This document shows, piece after piece, positions 55,124 through 64,000 of a stretch of DNA of 64,000 bases; position 1 is the stretch's first letter; each line of letters starts with the position of its first letter. The position numbers were made by a program, and so were the translations under genes. The stretch is from Anniella stebbinsi (taxonomy: Eukaryota > Chordata > Lepidosauria > Squamata > Anniellidae). Below the pieces are notes generated by a model. That model saw nothing but the letters and a program-made list of their open reading frames with translations, made no database searches and was not told where the DNA came from. The stretch is from NCBI GenBank assembly GCA_029215795.1, contig JARDYH010000002.1:130269001-130333000 (forward strand), given 5' to 3'.

Positions 55124-55603
55124 CCTTAGTAAGAAGGTGGCCACGGAATATGCTAAGTGCCCAATCTTATACGTTCACCTCTATGGCAATCTGTAGTCTC
55201 CCTGGCTACCCACACTTCAATTAAAACCCAGGGAAACACATCATGAGATAACTCCTCCGATGGGGATTTTTCAGATTATGAAGTGTGGGCAGTCAGGGAG
55301 GCTGCAGAGTAATGGATAGATGGGAGCTTCACGGGGCTGCGGGTAACAGGACCCTCAGCTACCTCACAAAGTTCAAAGTTAAAAAGCACTTCCAAAATTA
55401 ATTTAAAAATAAATTCCAAAGTGTCCTGCAAATGGAGGCAGAAAAATGGTAGCCTTTTTTGTGGGGGAAGAAAACTTCCAGGAAATTAAATGTGCTCAGT
55501 CATGGCATGTGCATGTCTTCCCAACTGCCCCTTCCTGTGTCCCCAACTGCTCCCATAATGGGATGGGGACTGTGACAGCCCAGCAGACATAAATGGTCAT
55601 CTA
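55124..55603. other. Anonymous non-coding stretch
   Basis: Nothing recognised. Confidence 0.35.
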
Positions 55604-55685
55604 GCCAGTGTGGTGTAGTGACTACAGTGTTGGAGATCTGCATTCTAGTCCCCACTTGTCCAAGGAAGGCATCAATTGGAAGGAA
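55604..55685 (+). mobile_element. tRNA-derived SINE head (second type)
   Basis: 'gccagtgtggtgtagtgact acagtgttggagatctgcat tctagtccccacttg' corresponds to A box (tgtggtgtagtggttagagt) and B box (ggttctagtcccc) of the SINE whose body is at 18966. Truncated soon after. Confidence 0.65.
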
Positions 55686-56453
55686 ACAATTCAAGAAATG
55701 GGGAAACACCGGGAAAGAAAAATATGACTCCTCCCTCTTTCGCAACCTGCCAGTGCAAGCCCCGCAGGACTCTGGATTAGTTGGAGCCCAACTTCAGAGT
55801 TGTATGTGTTGACTGTTGGGATTGCTCTTCCCAAAGCCCTGTGCTATTACTTTGCAGCTGGAAGAAACTTCTGCAGTACTATTCAACCTGGTCCAACATA
55901 ATAGGCAATCTAGGGTGCTGCCTAGGCCAGCAGAATTCCCGGAATTTGGGGCTCATTGGGGAATCCCTCAAGCTGGAACACAATCCCCACCACTAACCCA
56001 GACCTTGGGTACCAGCATCTTGACCCCCTTCTCCCCTCCATTTTCCCCATCTCCATCCACATCGTTCTGAAAAAATGGCGATCTAACACTTCTGGGAGAG
56101 TGTTACATTCGCACTGGGATGTTCTTCACACCAGTACTCAGCTCAAATGGATAAAAACTTCTTGCAACAATGACTACAAAGAAGAAGCTGACTTACTGCA
56201 TTGCCCATGGCAGGAGATAAGGCTGGCTTGGCACTTGGAACTGGAGGTGGAGGGATATTCGGCTTTACAATGGGCTGGAATGAAAGGAAAGAGAAGCTTT
56301 TCTAACTAAGTTTGCACATGGGGGATACATTTGCACACATTTGGATATCAAGACGGCTCCTGCAAGGATCTCTGCTGAAGTCGCCTTTTGTGAGGGATAG
56401 CAAACCAGAAAAAAAAGAACAGCTAGGGGTTGGTGAACTTGTTGGATGTTCAC
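55686..56453. other. Anonymous non-coding stretch
   Basis: No domain in the open frames. Confidence 0.4.
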
Positions 56454-56482
56454 TCCACCATCACCACCACCACCACCACCGC
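56454..56482. repeat. (CCA)n microsatellite
   Basis: About nine CAC/CCA units; the poly-His frame over it is a product of the repeat. Confidence 0.9.
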
Positions 56483-56599
56483 TACTGTATGTCCCCACCC
56501 CCTCACGAGCTTCTTTTGTGGTTCGGAGGGCATCCGACGAGTTCCCAGCAGCCGTCCGCCCTCGTTCGGAGCCTCCATTGTGAGAGGCAATGGATGCTC

Positions 56600-56915
56600 C
56601 AGAAATTACATAATACCCCAGGTTGCATAAAAGGGGCCTGTACGGCATTTATGCAATGGGGGAAATGCACTATTTCCAGTCCCTCCATTATTGCATGGCA
56701 CATTTCCTTCATTGTTGCATTGTGTATTTCCTTTACAACTGCCGTTTACACAATGGGAGAAATTGTGCACAATGGATGCTCTGGACGAGGGAGTATGGCT
56801 ACTGGGCCCTCAACCTGCAGGCCCGTAACATGCTGCAGGTGGTCAACTGGGTCCAGGGTGGGTGGGCACAGTCCATTAGACTCCTGGACCCAATCAGGCA
56901 CCTGCAACATCCCTA
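56600..56915. mobile_element. Partial MITE related to 52651
   Basis: 'gcatttatgcaatgggggaa atgcactatttccagtccct' and the right end gcaacatcccta. The left end is not found. The 227-codon frame running through here has no recognisable domain. Confidence 0.5.
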
Positions 56916-56994
56916 GTGATAGACCCCTTTGGTGGTGCCTTCTGCTTTCCTGTCATGCCCAAAGCCTGATTCATCTGTCTACAGTAGAGATGTA

Positions 56995-57329
56995 AGAGAG
57001 TTTCATTTATGTTCACAAGTCACGTGAACATGTCCTAATCACAACCCCAAATGTGAACACAAGAGGAATGACTGTTCTGCGAAAATGTTTGCATTAGGAA
57101 AAGATGCATTTTATGCAGCCATTTTTTGCACATGCACCTATTGACTAAAGTATGTTTGTGCACATTTTAGATATGTACACATTTCTCTATGCACTTTTTT
57201 AATGTGTGCATGTTGTCAGACACTTTTTTTTCATTTTGTGGAATCCATTGCAAGCTCAGAACTGTATGGCATATAACCACAGATTGCAGTGGGGTCTGTA
57301 TTTGGGTACAGGAGATGACATTTTGGTAA

Positions 57330-57371
<42 letters not shown>

Positions 57372-57407
57372 AAATCCCCAATGGAGTGAATTTCTCAGAC
57401 ATCCCTA
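56995..57407. mobile_element. MITE, GCACATTT-array subfamily
   Basis: Left end tagagatgtaagagagtttc, right end gaatttctcagacatcccta. Interior 'gtgcacattttagatatgta cacatt' and inverse strings; contains the (AT)n at 57332-57368. Target duplication not convincing. Confidence 0.65.
57332..57368. repeat. (AT)n microsatellite in MITE
   Basis: About 18 AT units. Confidence 0.95.
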
Positions 57408-58016
57408 GTCAGGCAGCAGACTAGGATATTAATATATAGGCAGATTTTCTCTCTGTCTTCAGAGGGGGGGAATATAGGACATCTCCTATGGGATGCCCTC
57501 CCATGAACCATAGGATTGCAGCCTTGGACTGCTATCCTATACAAGCTTAACTGGAAGTCAGTCCCATTGAACCCAATGAATCTTACTTCTGAGTAGACAT
57601 ATTTGAGATTGCACTGTTAGTTTGGAATATTCTAGGCCTGAGATGGCCACTGTTAAGAGAAAGGACACCAATTAGGATGTTTCTGACACATTTATTTCCT
57701 GATTTTAATCTTCTGATAAACAACTAGATGGTCATTTCTAGATACAGAAACATCCATCCAGGAGAGTTCAATTATCCAACTTACCATTTTGGTATTTTGA
57801 TAGATGGTTGGCATGTGTTCACCTGAGATTTTCTGAGGAAAACAGGAAATAACATCAGATCAAGGTAACTAGAAGGGGAGCAATTGCATATAGTCTGATA
57901 CCACCTGATCTGCTAGAACCCCAATATCATAAAATGAGTGGAGGCTGGTGGAACCATCCAGAACTCTAGGGTAGCTATCCAAGTTGCTGAACTATTTTGG
58001 GTATTAGGCCAAGAGA
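57408..58016. other. Non-coding; repeat copy at 57527-57620
   Basis: 'aagtcagtcccattgaaccc aatgaatcttacttctgagt agacat...gattgcac' is a full copy of the dispersed 'cttctgagta' family (other copies 9843, 38462, 58158). Confidence 0.5.
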
Positions 58017-58080
58017 TGGAAGGGACTGGGTGGATGGGTCATCTAACCCAACCCCTTGCTCATTGCAGGAATCTTCAATC
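58017..58080 (-). mobile_element. CR1 3' tail fragment
   Basis: 'gggtcatctaacccaacccc ttgctcattgcaggaatctt' is the inverse CR1 3' UTR. Confidence 0.65.
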
Positions 58081-58157
58081 CACTAATCAGCCTGCAGGGC
58101 AGGAATCAAGGAACAATTCAAACAAGCAGAAATAGAAATCTTTCTGTTTTAAAGCAA

Positions 58158-58250
58158 TTAACAGTACAATATGATCCTACATGTATCTCCTCAGTACCCA
58201 CAGAGCTCAATGGGCCATATATATGAGTAGACATGTCTAGGATTGCACTA
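58158..58250. mobile_element. Dispersed repeat copy ('cttctgagta' family)
   Basis: 'gagctcaatgggccatatat atgagtagacatgtctagga ttgcac' and the inverse at its left (caatatgatcctacatgtat) form a small foldback. Confidence 0.5.
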
Positions 58251-58691
58251 TGAATTCTTCATTTGTGAAATGGGAACATTTTAAAAGCTGATTCATTATT
58301 AGAAATATATTCTGCTCTCAGGATGGTGAGCTGTAATTGTATAGATTGCATACCACCTTCTGTTTTATTTGGGTTGTTAGATTTGTACTGTATTACCAGT
58401 ATTGTTACGTTCTATGTCTTAAACAGGAAATATCTCATTTCATTCTACTTACCACAACACAAACTGGAGGTTTGTTTGCTTGAGGTGGAGGTGGAGGAAG
58501 GAGACATCTAGCCGAGTTGACCTGAAAACAGGAAGCAAGTATATTTGAATACATTTAACCCTTCTTTAAAAACATTGTGGCATTCTTGCTTTTAAAAACT
58601 ACAAAGGGTTTTGTGCCACCTTAATATGAAATGCAAGAGGTACAGCCAGTGATGTTTCTATGTATTTCTATAAATAAAAATATATATACAA
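58251..58691. other. Anonymous non-coding stretch
   Basis: Nothing recognised. Confidence 0.35.
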
Positions 58692-58862
58692 GGTGGCCCC
58701 AGGGCATGTCATGAAGTCACATGAAGCAGACACCTGGCTGAAGCTAAGCAGGAGTGGGTCAGTCAGTGCTTGGAGAGGAGACTACCTGGGAATCCCATGT
58801 AGCCATCTTGAGTTCCATGATGGAAGACAGGTGGGGTATAGATGTAATAATAGTAAATGTAG
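58692..58862 (+). mobile_element. 5S-rRNA-derived SINE
   Basis: 'ggctgaagctaagcaggagt gggtcagtcagtgcttggag aggagactacctgggaat' is a decayed 5S internal region. The tail 'ttgagttccatgatggaaga caggtggggtatagatgtaa taa' is the LINE-derived 3' end expected for 5S-Sauria. Confidence 0.85.
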
Positions 58863-59053
58863 TAACAGTAGTGAGAGGATGAAGGACATGCCTTAGCCAT
58901 GTTAATATTAAAAACAAACAAAAGCTATTTTGCCTTTGACTCTGTCTGCCACTGGAATGTGGCCTCTGACACATTCAAAAATGGAATTCAACCCATGGGT
59001 TGACAGATGTTCAACACCCTGGTGTAATGAAACAATGTTCTAAAGCATCCAGC

Positions 59054-59350
59054 TCATTTAGAATCACAGAAACATAGAATCAAAGAATAGTAGAGTTGGA
59101 AGGGGCCTACAAGGCCATCAAGTCCACCCCCCTGCTCAATGCAGGAATCTACCTTAAAGCATCCCTGACATATGGTTGTCAGCTGCCTCTTGAATGCCTC
59201 TAGTGTGGGAGATCCCACAACCTCCCTAGGTAATTGGTTCCATTGTCGTATTGCTCTAACAGTCAGGAAGTTTTTCCTGATGTCCAGACGGAATCTGGCT
59301 TCCTGTAACTTGAGCCCATTATTCCGTATCCTGCATTCTGGGTTGATCAA
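59054..59350 (-). pseudogene. CR1 ORF2 C-terminal remnant
   Basis: The minus strand gives RLDIRKNFLTVRAIRQWNQL then PREVVGSPTLEAFKRQL, the highly conserved CR1 ORF2 ending (RxxFFTxRvvxxWNxLPxeVVxaxSlexFKxxLD). The segment runs into the 3' UTR. Confidence 0.85.
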
Positions 59351-59616
59351 GAAGAGATCCTGTCACTCTTCTGTGTGACAACTTTTCAAGTATTTGAAGA
59401 GTGCTATCATGTCTCCCCTCAATCTTCTCTTTTCCATGCTAAACATGCCCAGTTATTTCAGTCTCTCCTCATAGGGCTTTGTTTTCAGACCCCTGATCAT
59501 CCTTGTTGCCCTCCTCTGAACACACCCCAGCTTGTCTGCATCCTTCTTGAAGTGTGGTGTACAGAACTGCACACAATACTCAAGATGGGGAATCAGTACC
59601 TTGTGCGATTTGGAAG

Positions 59617-59955
59617 CTATACTTCTATCAACGCAGCCCCAAATAGCATTTGTTTTTTTTTTGCAGCCACATCACACTGTTGGCTCATATTCAGCTTGTG
59701 ATCTACAGCAATTCCAAGATCCTTCTCGCTTGTGGTATTGCTGAGCCAAGTATCCCCCATCTTGCAACTGTACATTTGGTTTCTTTTTTCTAGGTGTAGA
59801 ACTTGGCATTTATCCCTATTAAATTTCATTCTGTTGTTTTCAGCCCAGCACTCCAGCCTATCAAGATCACTTTGAAGTTTTTTTCTGTCTTCCAGGGTAT
59901 CAGCGATCCCACCCAATTTTGTGTCATCTGCAAATGTGATAAGCATTCCCTGCAT
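59617..59955 (-). pseudogene. CR1 ORF2 reverse-transcriptase remnant
   Basis: ITFADDTKLGGIADTLEDRK near the start contains the RT catalytic FADD box. It continues with LECWAENNRMKFNRDKCQVL and GDTWLSNTTSEKDLGIAVDH, standard CR1 RT blocks. The region before the FADD box is absent and replaced by ORF1 sequence at the deletion junction. Dead copy. Confidence 0.9.
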
Positions 59956-59964
59956 CTCCTCATC

Positions 59965-60544
59965 TCCTCATGAGGTGCAACCCGTCCCTTGCCAGCAGTC
60001 CATCTTCCAAGTAGCATAGCCCATGGTCCCAGAATCCAAATACCTCACGTCAGCACCACCTTCATAGCCAATCATTCACCCAGAGTATTTTTCTTTCCCT
60101 TTCTATTCTTCTTCCAATAACTGGGAGGATGGATGAGAAAACTATCTGGGCCCCAAAGTTCTTGAGATTCCTTCCCAGAGCTTCAAAGTCTGTTGCGATT
60201 TCTTCGTAGCTCCACTTGGCAATATCATTTGTTCCCAAATGGATGAGAAGGAAAGGATATGTGTCAGTGGGCTTTATGAGCTTTGGCAACCCTTCAGTCA
60301 CATCTCTAATCTCTGCTCCAGGGAGAATCTCACACAGCGGAGAATCTCCAACAACGACCACTCTTCTCTTCTTCTTGGTCAACTGACCTGCTGCCTGTTG
60401 CTCACTGTTGCACGGGGTCCCCTGTAATTCTTCCTCTGCAGGCTGTCCTCCAGTCTCATCCTCCAGTAGCTGAAAGCAGTTGCATAACTCTAATGGTTCC
60501 ACTGGTGCAGAGAGCCTTCTAGTTCTTCTGCTCCTAACTGTCAC
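59965..60544 (-). pseudogene. CR1 ORF1 esterase (SGNH-like) domain remnant
   Basis: RRVVVVGDSPLCEILPGAEI carries the GDS nucleophile motif; LLIHLGTNDIAKW carries the GTND block. After a stop the decayed frame reads DHGLCYLEDGLLARDGLHL, containing the D-x-x-H catalytic motif. Together these are the SGNH-type esterase layout found in CR1 ORF1 proteins. Frame breaks at about 60062 and 60541. Confidence 0.85.
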
Positions 60545-60790
60545 CCTTTTCCAAGAATTTCCTCTTTGTTGGCTTTCCTTGTCTCAGCATTCTCCACTTC
60601 TGCTTTGGCTTGCTGTTTCTCTTCAATCTCTTGCACTTTTTGTTCCTGTTGCAGTTCCACCATGCTGTCTAAGAACTCTTCACCTTCTCTTATTCCTTGG
60701 AGGGAGGACATTCGCCGCTCAAGTACTTTCACTTTTTCTTCCGATATTGCAACCAGCTAGCACTTGTTGCAGGTGTAGGCCATGGTGATC
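60541..60790 (-). pseudogene. CR1 ORF1 N-terminal and coiled-coil remnant
   Basis: The start near 60783 reads MAYTCNKC followed by a stop, then VAISEEKVKVLERRMSSLQ and EFLDSMVELQQEQKVQEIEE, a heptad-rich coiled coil. The leading Cys pair resembles the zinc-binding start of CR1 ORF1. Broken by a premature stop and a frameshift into the esterase domain. Confidence 0.75.
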
Positions 60791-61047
60791 TCAAGCAGGA
60801 ACATGAACATTGCACACACTTTTCAGGTCACCATCACTAGAGACTCCTTTCTGTCCATAGTCTCCATTTCTGCTTTGTTTCTGCCTTCCGATTGTGTTGG
60901 AATTTTGTTAAGGACCTCTCCCTTGACCTCCCCTGCCAAACTCCCCCTGACAAACTCCTGTTTGCTCTCCCTGCTCGCTCGCTCTGATCGTTCTCTCTCT
61001 GGAAGCTCTCTTCCTTATATTCCTTCTAGTCCAGCTGGGGCAGATTC

Positions 61048-61538
61048 TGTCAGGGAAAATTTCTATTAAGTTGAATAAAGGACTGGACAAGTTTTGAGTG
61101 TCCAGGAAGACTGAACAGCCAGCTGCAGTCAATAATCAGATAGGATAGTTTTTTCTATCCAATGTTAAAAAGGTCAGTAAGATAGGGAGGTTCTTTCTGG
61201 AAGGTTGGTTAATTGACTGAGTGCTGAATCAGGGTTCAGCAAATATGTATATAAGTTGGGGATAGGAAAATGGCTGGTTCTTAGGCTGAAGATTTTGAGG
61301 AAGGAGACTGGTGGAATGAGAGATTTATGGATGGAGAATTATGCTATGTAATATCTACCTGGAAACCTGAATTATCTGGAGAAACCAGTTGGCTGTATAT
61401 ATATTTATTATTGGAGCACAGTAAAGGACTTGTATTATACACTATACTGCTGGAGTGTTTCTTTATTGCTTGGACTCAGCTGGAGAACAAACATGCTTAC
61501 TCTGCTAAAGCGAATGGGGAGCGCTTCTCTCCCTAACA
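61048..61538 (+). mobile_element. Solo LTR with exact 5-bp TSD, inserted in CR1
   Basis: Starts TGTCAGGGAA and ends TTCTCTCCCTAACA: inverse ends TGTYAGGGA match at all but one position. Target duplication GATTC at 61043-61047 and 61539-61543. A TATATAA-like box lies near 61249-61256. About 200 bp later comes the R-like 'cacagtaaaggacttgtatt' segment and a U5-like end, supporting plus orientation. No internal region. Family not determined. Confidence 0.9.
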
Positions 61539-61543
61539 GATTC

Positions 61544-61949
61544 CTCTTCTCTGCTCTGCTGTCAGGATGGCTGTACACCTCTGAAACCCAGAAGCCATCC
61601 AAAGCAGAGCAGGAATAGTAGCTTTTTTGCCCATCTAGCTGGGGCACAGTGGAAGGGGAGAGAAGGAGGCTCTAGAGGCCTGGGGATACAGTGTGACCTG
61701 GGCTCTCCAGTTCTTCCTGCCCTCCAGAATGTCTGCTTTACCTTCTCTCTGAGGTTACAAGAGGGAGCTGGTGTGATTCTTTCCATATCAGCTGAGAGGA
61801 GGGGGGAGGAGTGTGGATTCCATCTCTGAGGACCAGGAATCCAAAATATCCTATCGTCCCCCAGATGCTGCCTAGAGGTCATAGGATTGCTCTCTTAAAA
61901 TAGTGTTCAGGAAGGGCCATTGGATTCATCAAAGAATAAACCTGAGTGT
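61544..61949. other. Possible CR1 5' region, otherwise anonymous
   Basis: GC-rich sequence directly after the LTR duplication; if CR1 5' UTR continues, this would be its upstream part. The 106-codon minus-strand frame at 61562-61882 has no domain. Confidence 0.3.
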
Positions 61950-61957
61950 TTTGTAGC

Positions 61958-62438
61958 TATGGATGTCAGAGAAATCCATTTGTGGAGTGGAGTTCAATAA
62001 GTTTTCCTAAGCTTGGCCCCGGACTCCTTTTTGGTTCCAGATGCAGTGCCTGATACGATCTGTGGAGAATTGGGCCAATTTGCAGATTTTCTGGGAATTT
62101 TGCACGTGTTTAAAAAGTTCTGCAATTTGTGCAAATTTCTGATCGATCTGTGCAAATCATGCCCAGGTTTGCACAAACCGCATCCAATGTTGTGCAAATT
62201 CAACCATAAATTATGCACATTGCTCAGAAATTTGCATAATTTGCTGTCATTTGCACAAATTGCTCAGAAATTTGTGCAAATTGTAGAACCTCCCCCTCCC
62301 AAAATCCCCCCCCCCAAATATTCCTGGAGTTCGGAGAAGAGCCTGCAGCTTGGCTCGCAGATGCAAATGAAGTTGTACTCACCACAGAAGTCTGCCATGC
62401 CAAACAAGAACTAGAGTTCCCATTGATGTATATCCCTA
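61958..62438. mobile_element. hAT-type MITE, 481 bp, exact 8-bp TSD
   Basis: Left end tatggatgtcagagaaatcc, right end tgtatatcccta. Exact target duplications TTTGTAGC at 61950-61957 and 62439-62446. The interior carries an array of degenerate AATTTGCACAAATT strings (about 62100-62290). Subfamily shared with 7291, 47947 and 49947. Confidence 0.92.
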
Positions 62439-62446
62439 TTTGTAGC

Positions 62447-63411
62447 TATATAACAGGATGAGCCTCTGGAAAGTGGGAAAGAGAAATGTGCAAGGGAGGA
62501 GGGGTTCGCCCCCCAGCAGAACTATCCACTCCCATCTTAATCCCATCTCTGGGATAGGTCCTATAGTATATAAGAGGTAGAGTAGGCCAAGTTCATCTGC
62601 CTTCACTCATCTTCAGTTCCACTCCAGCCTCAACATTCTGAACATTCTGGAATATCAGAAGTCCTTCATAGAGTGTTGTTGGTGGTGTTTTGGTTTTCTT
62701 TTTAAAAAAAACTTTTTTTTTGGTTTAAAGGCTTATATAATTTGTGTACCTATAGACCCCCCCCCAAAAAAAAATGTGGAAGCCACCTTCTTGTTTTTGG
62801 GTGGTCCCATTTCATTACCAGACTGATAGGAACCCACTCACCTGAATTTGCAGTTATAGAGAATATTTATAAGTACCTCATACCAGGTGGATGGATTGCA
62901 AATGCTAAACAGTTCTAGTATTCAGTTGTGTATTGTTTAAATAGTTCGTGTTGGCAACCCTACCTCTGGAGGGGCGGGGGCAGGGCCAATGTGTTGTCTT
63001 CTCTTCTGTTCTTGACCACCTGAGAATCCGAGGTTTGTGGCTCCAGTTACAGTCTTGTGGTTGCTGTCATAAAACCATGAAATATTTGCATTTGTACAAT
63101 TCTATACAAAGAACATCAAATGTCTCCTACCTTTTTTCTGTTTACTTTACTATGTGTGCTTATGTTGGGAGGGGCTCTGAATTTTGTCAGGGGAAGAAGG
63201 TGCTTCCAGACCGGATGACTGATTCCAGAAGGTGGTGCTGGGAAACTACGGTTCAGTCCCATGGCATTCCATCCAACCCCCAATGTTTTTTAGCTAGAGC
63301 TGAGTCGAAAATACTTGAATAAGTTCCAGCTCAAAATCCAGGGGAACAGTGTGATAGGGGAGGTGAAGTAGGGACAGTCTTCAAAGGCAGCCCCACAAAC
63401 AACATAATACT
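62447..63411. other. Anonymous non-coding stretch
   Basis: Poly-T/A tracts around 62700-62775. The 124-codon frame at 62948-63322 has no domain; its start (gttggcaaccctacctctgg) resembles the inverse of the phrase at 51661. Confidence 0.35.
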
Positions 63412-63667
63412 GGGCCTGTTCAGAAGACTCCTTAAATCTTGCTGGTTAAGGCTTTTGGCTAAGCAGCAGGGTTTAAGGTGTCTTGTGTGATGCGTTTTGC
63501 TAAACCCTGCTCACCCACTAACCACAGTCAGACCGTCTGCAGCAGGATTAGCGGCTCTAACCATGCTTAAAGTGTTGTGTGAGACAGCACAGCTTGTGGT
63601 TAGTGCTAACCCCAGAGAACCACAGTTTCACTAACTGCAGAGCCTGATGTGTCATCTGAACAGGCCC
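63412..63667. mobile_element. MITE with GGGCCTGTTCAGA ends
   Basis: Starts gggcctgttcagaagactcc, ends gtgtcatctgaacaggccc: 13 perfect inverted bases, then a near match. Interior arms 'gctggttaaggc', 'ctaaccacag' / 'cttgtggttag' and others give a partial foldback. Target duplication ambiguous. The start of the composite at 19093 resembles the inverse of this right end. Confidence 0.75.
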
Positions 63668-64000
63668 ACAGGAGTCTAACCATGAGGGTACCATGCCATG
63701 GATAACCATGATTACGCTATCTCTGTCTGCCGTTTGTGCACCAGCCTGAGCTAGCAAAAGACATTTTATTGATGGGAACTTCAGAGGTGGACAGAAGGTG
63801 GCGTAGTATACTAAAATAATTATGGGGAAGTGGTTGAATGTGTAGAGAAAGGAAAAAGAAGCACTAGTTTGCATTCTTGTTAGCCAAGAGAAATTGGCAA
63901 TCACATGTTTTAAGCTGTTCTCTGTTACCTTGCTGTATTTCTTTTTGTGTGGCTGTTGCAAAAACTAGGCCTTTTCTGTACCATGCTCTCATTTTGAAGC
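63668..64000. other. Anonymous non-coding stretch
   Basis: Nothing recognised to the end of the window. Confidence 0.35.

Larger units (their letters stand above)
59061..61047 (-). mobile_element. CR1 LINE, internally deleted
   Basis: The 3' end (gaatcacagaaacatagaat, inverse of the CR1 terminal repeats) is at 59061. Going 5' on the minus strand: ORF2 C-terminus, ORF2 RT piece, junction near 59960, ORF1 C-terminus, ORF1 esterase, ORF1 coiled coil, ORF1 start near 60783, 5' UTR. The ORF2 endonuclease and most of the RT are missing. A solo LTR interrupts the 5' UTR at 61048; further CR1 5' sequence may continue after 61543. Confidence 0.9.

Noticed and set aside
54520..55224. Open frame of 234 codons on the plus strand (and 161 codons opposite)
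   Set aside because: It lies wholly in the tandem hairpin array of the 53577-55115 MITE; Arg/Gly/Pro-rich composition comes from CpG-rich repeats.
56312..56995. Open frame of 227 codons on the plus strand
   Set aside because: Runs through a (CCA)n microsatellite and a MITE fragment, and no domain is visible.
59061..60790. Host esterase or reverse-transcriptase gene
   Set aside because: The domain order, 3' terminal repeats and frame breaks identify a dead CR1 LINE.

Overview
The window looks like eukaryotic nuclear DNA from a reptile, most likely a squamate (lizard or snake). The basis is repeat content: 5S-rRNA-derived SINEs with the layout of the squamate 5S-Sauria family, two kinds of tRNA-derived SINE, CR1, L2/L3-like and L1-like LINE remnants, a Penelope-like retroelement with a GIY-YIG-type motif, very many hAT-type MITEs, and abundant di-, tri- and tetranucleotide microsatellites. 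I found no host protein-coding exon I could defend, and no functional rRNA or tRNA gene. Nearly all open frames are chance frames across repeats, palindromes or microsatellites. The segment is best described as an intergenic or intronic TE-rich stretch. Family names come from recognition, not from a database search.

Layout. 1-9.3 kb: a hAT MITE (1033-1518), a solo LTR with a 5-bp target duplication (1613-2133), another MITE (3169-3676), an old CR1 copy (about 4385-5005), mostly anonymous sequence, then more MITEs. 10-15 kb: two large neighbouring foldback elements, 10010-11108 and 11849-15051, each with exact 8-bp target duplications; the second is a 3.2-kb array of nested palindromes. 15-28 kb: L2 pieces, SINEs, a MITE nested in an L2, a Penelope remnant (21312-21960), microsatellites, a hAT element at 26938-27252. 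30-33.5 kb: dense nested SINEs and MITEs, including a tRNA-SINE inside a 5S-SINE. 37-47 kb: four long-hairpin MITEs sharing TAGGCTGACC-type ends, a non-LTR reverse transcriptase remnant (41632-43037) and an L1-like C-terminal piece. 47-53 kb: MITEs with TTTGCACAAATT arrays. 53577-55115: a CpG-rich element with four nearly identical hairpins of about 245 bp. 59-61.9 kb: an internally deleted CR1 (ORF1 esterase fused to ORF2 RT) with a solo LTR inserted in its 5' region (61048-61538). 61958-62438 and 63412-63667: two further MITEs.

The most notable system is the set of TAGGGATGTGCA-ended non-autonomous elements. Eight of them have 8-bp target duplications that I could match by eye (seven exact, one 7/8), as expected for hAT transposition; a ninth, CAGGGATG-ended relative has a 7/8 duplication. 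Several are built from foldback modules with a shared palindromic centre (TGACGTCA or TGATGTCATCA, CRE/ATF-like), subterminal arrays of short motifs, and repeated consensus 5' splice-donor strings (CAGGTAAG) on both strands. No transposase is encoded here, so they would depend on one supplied elsewhere.
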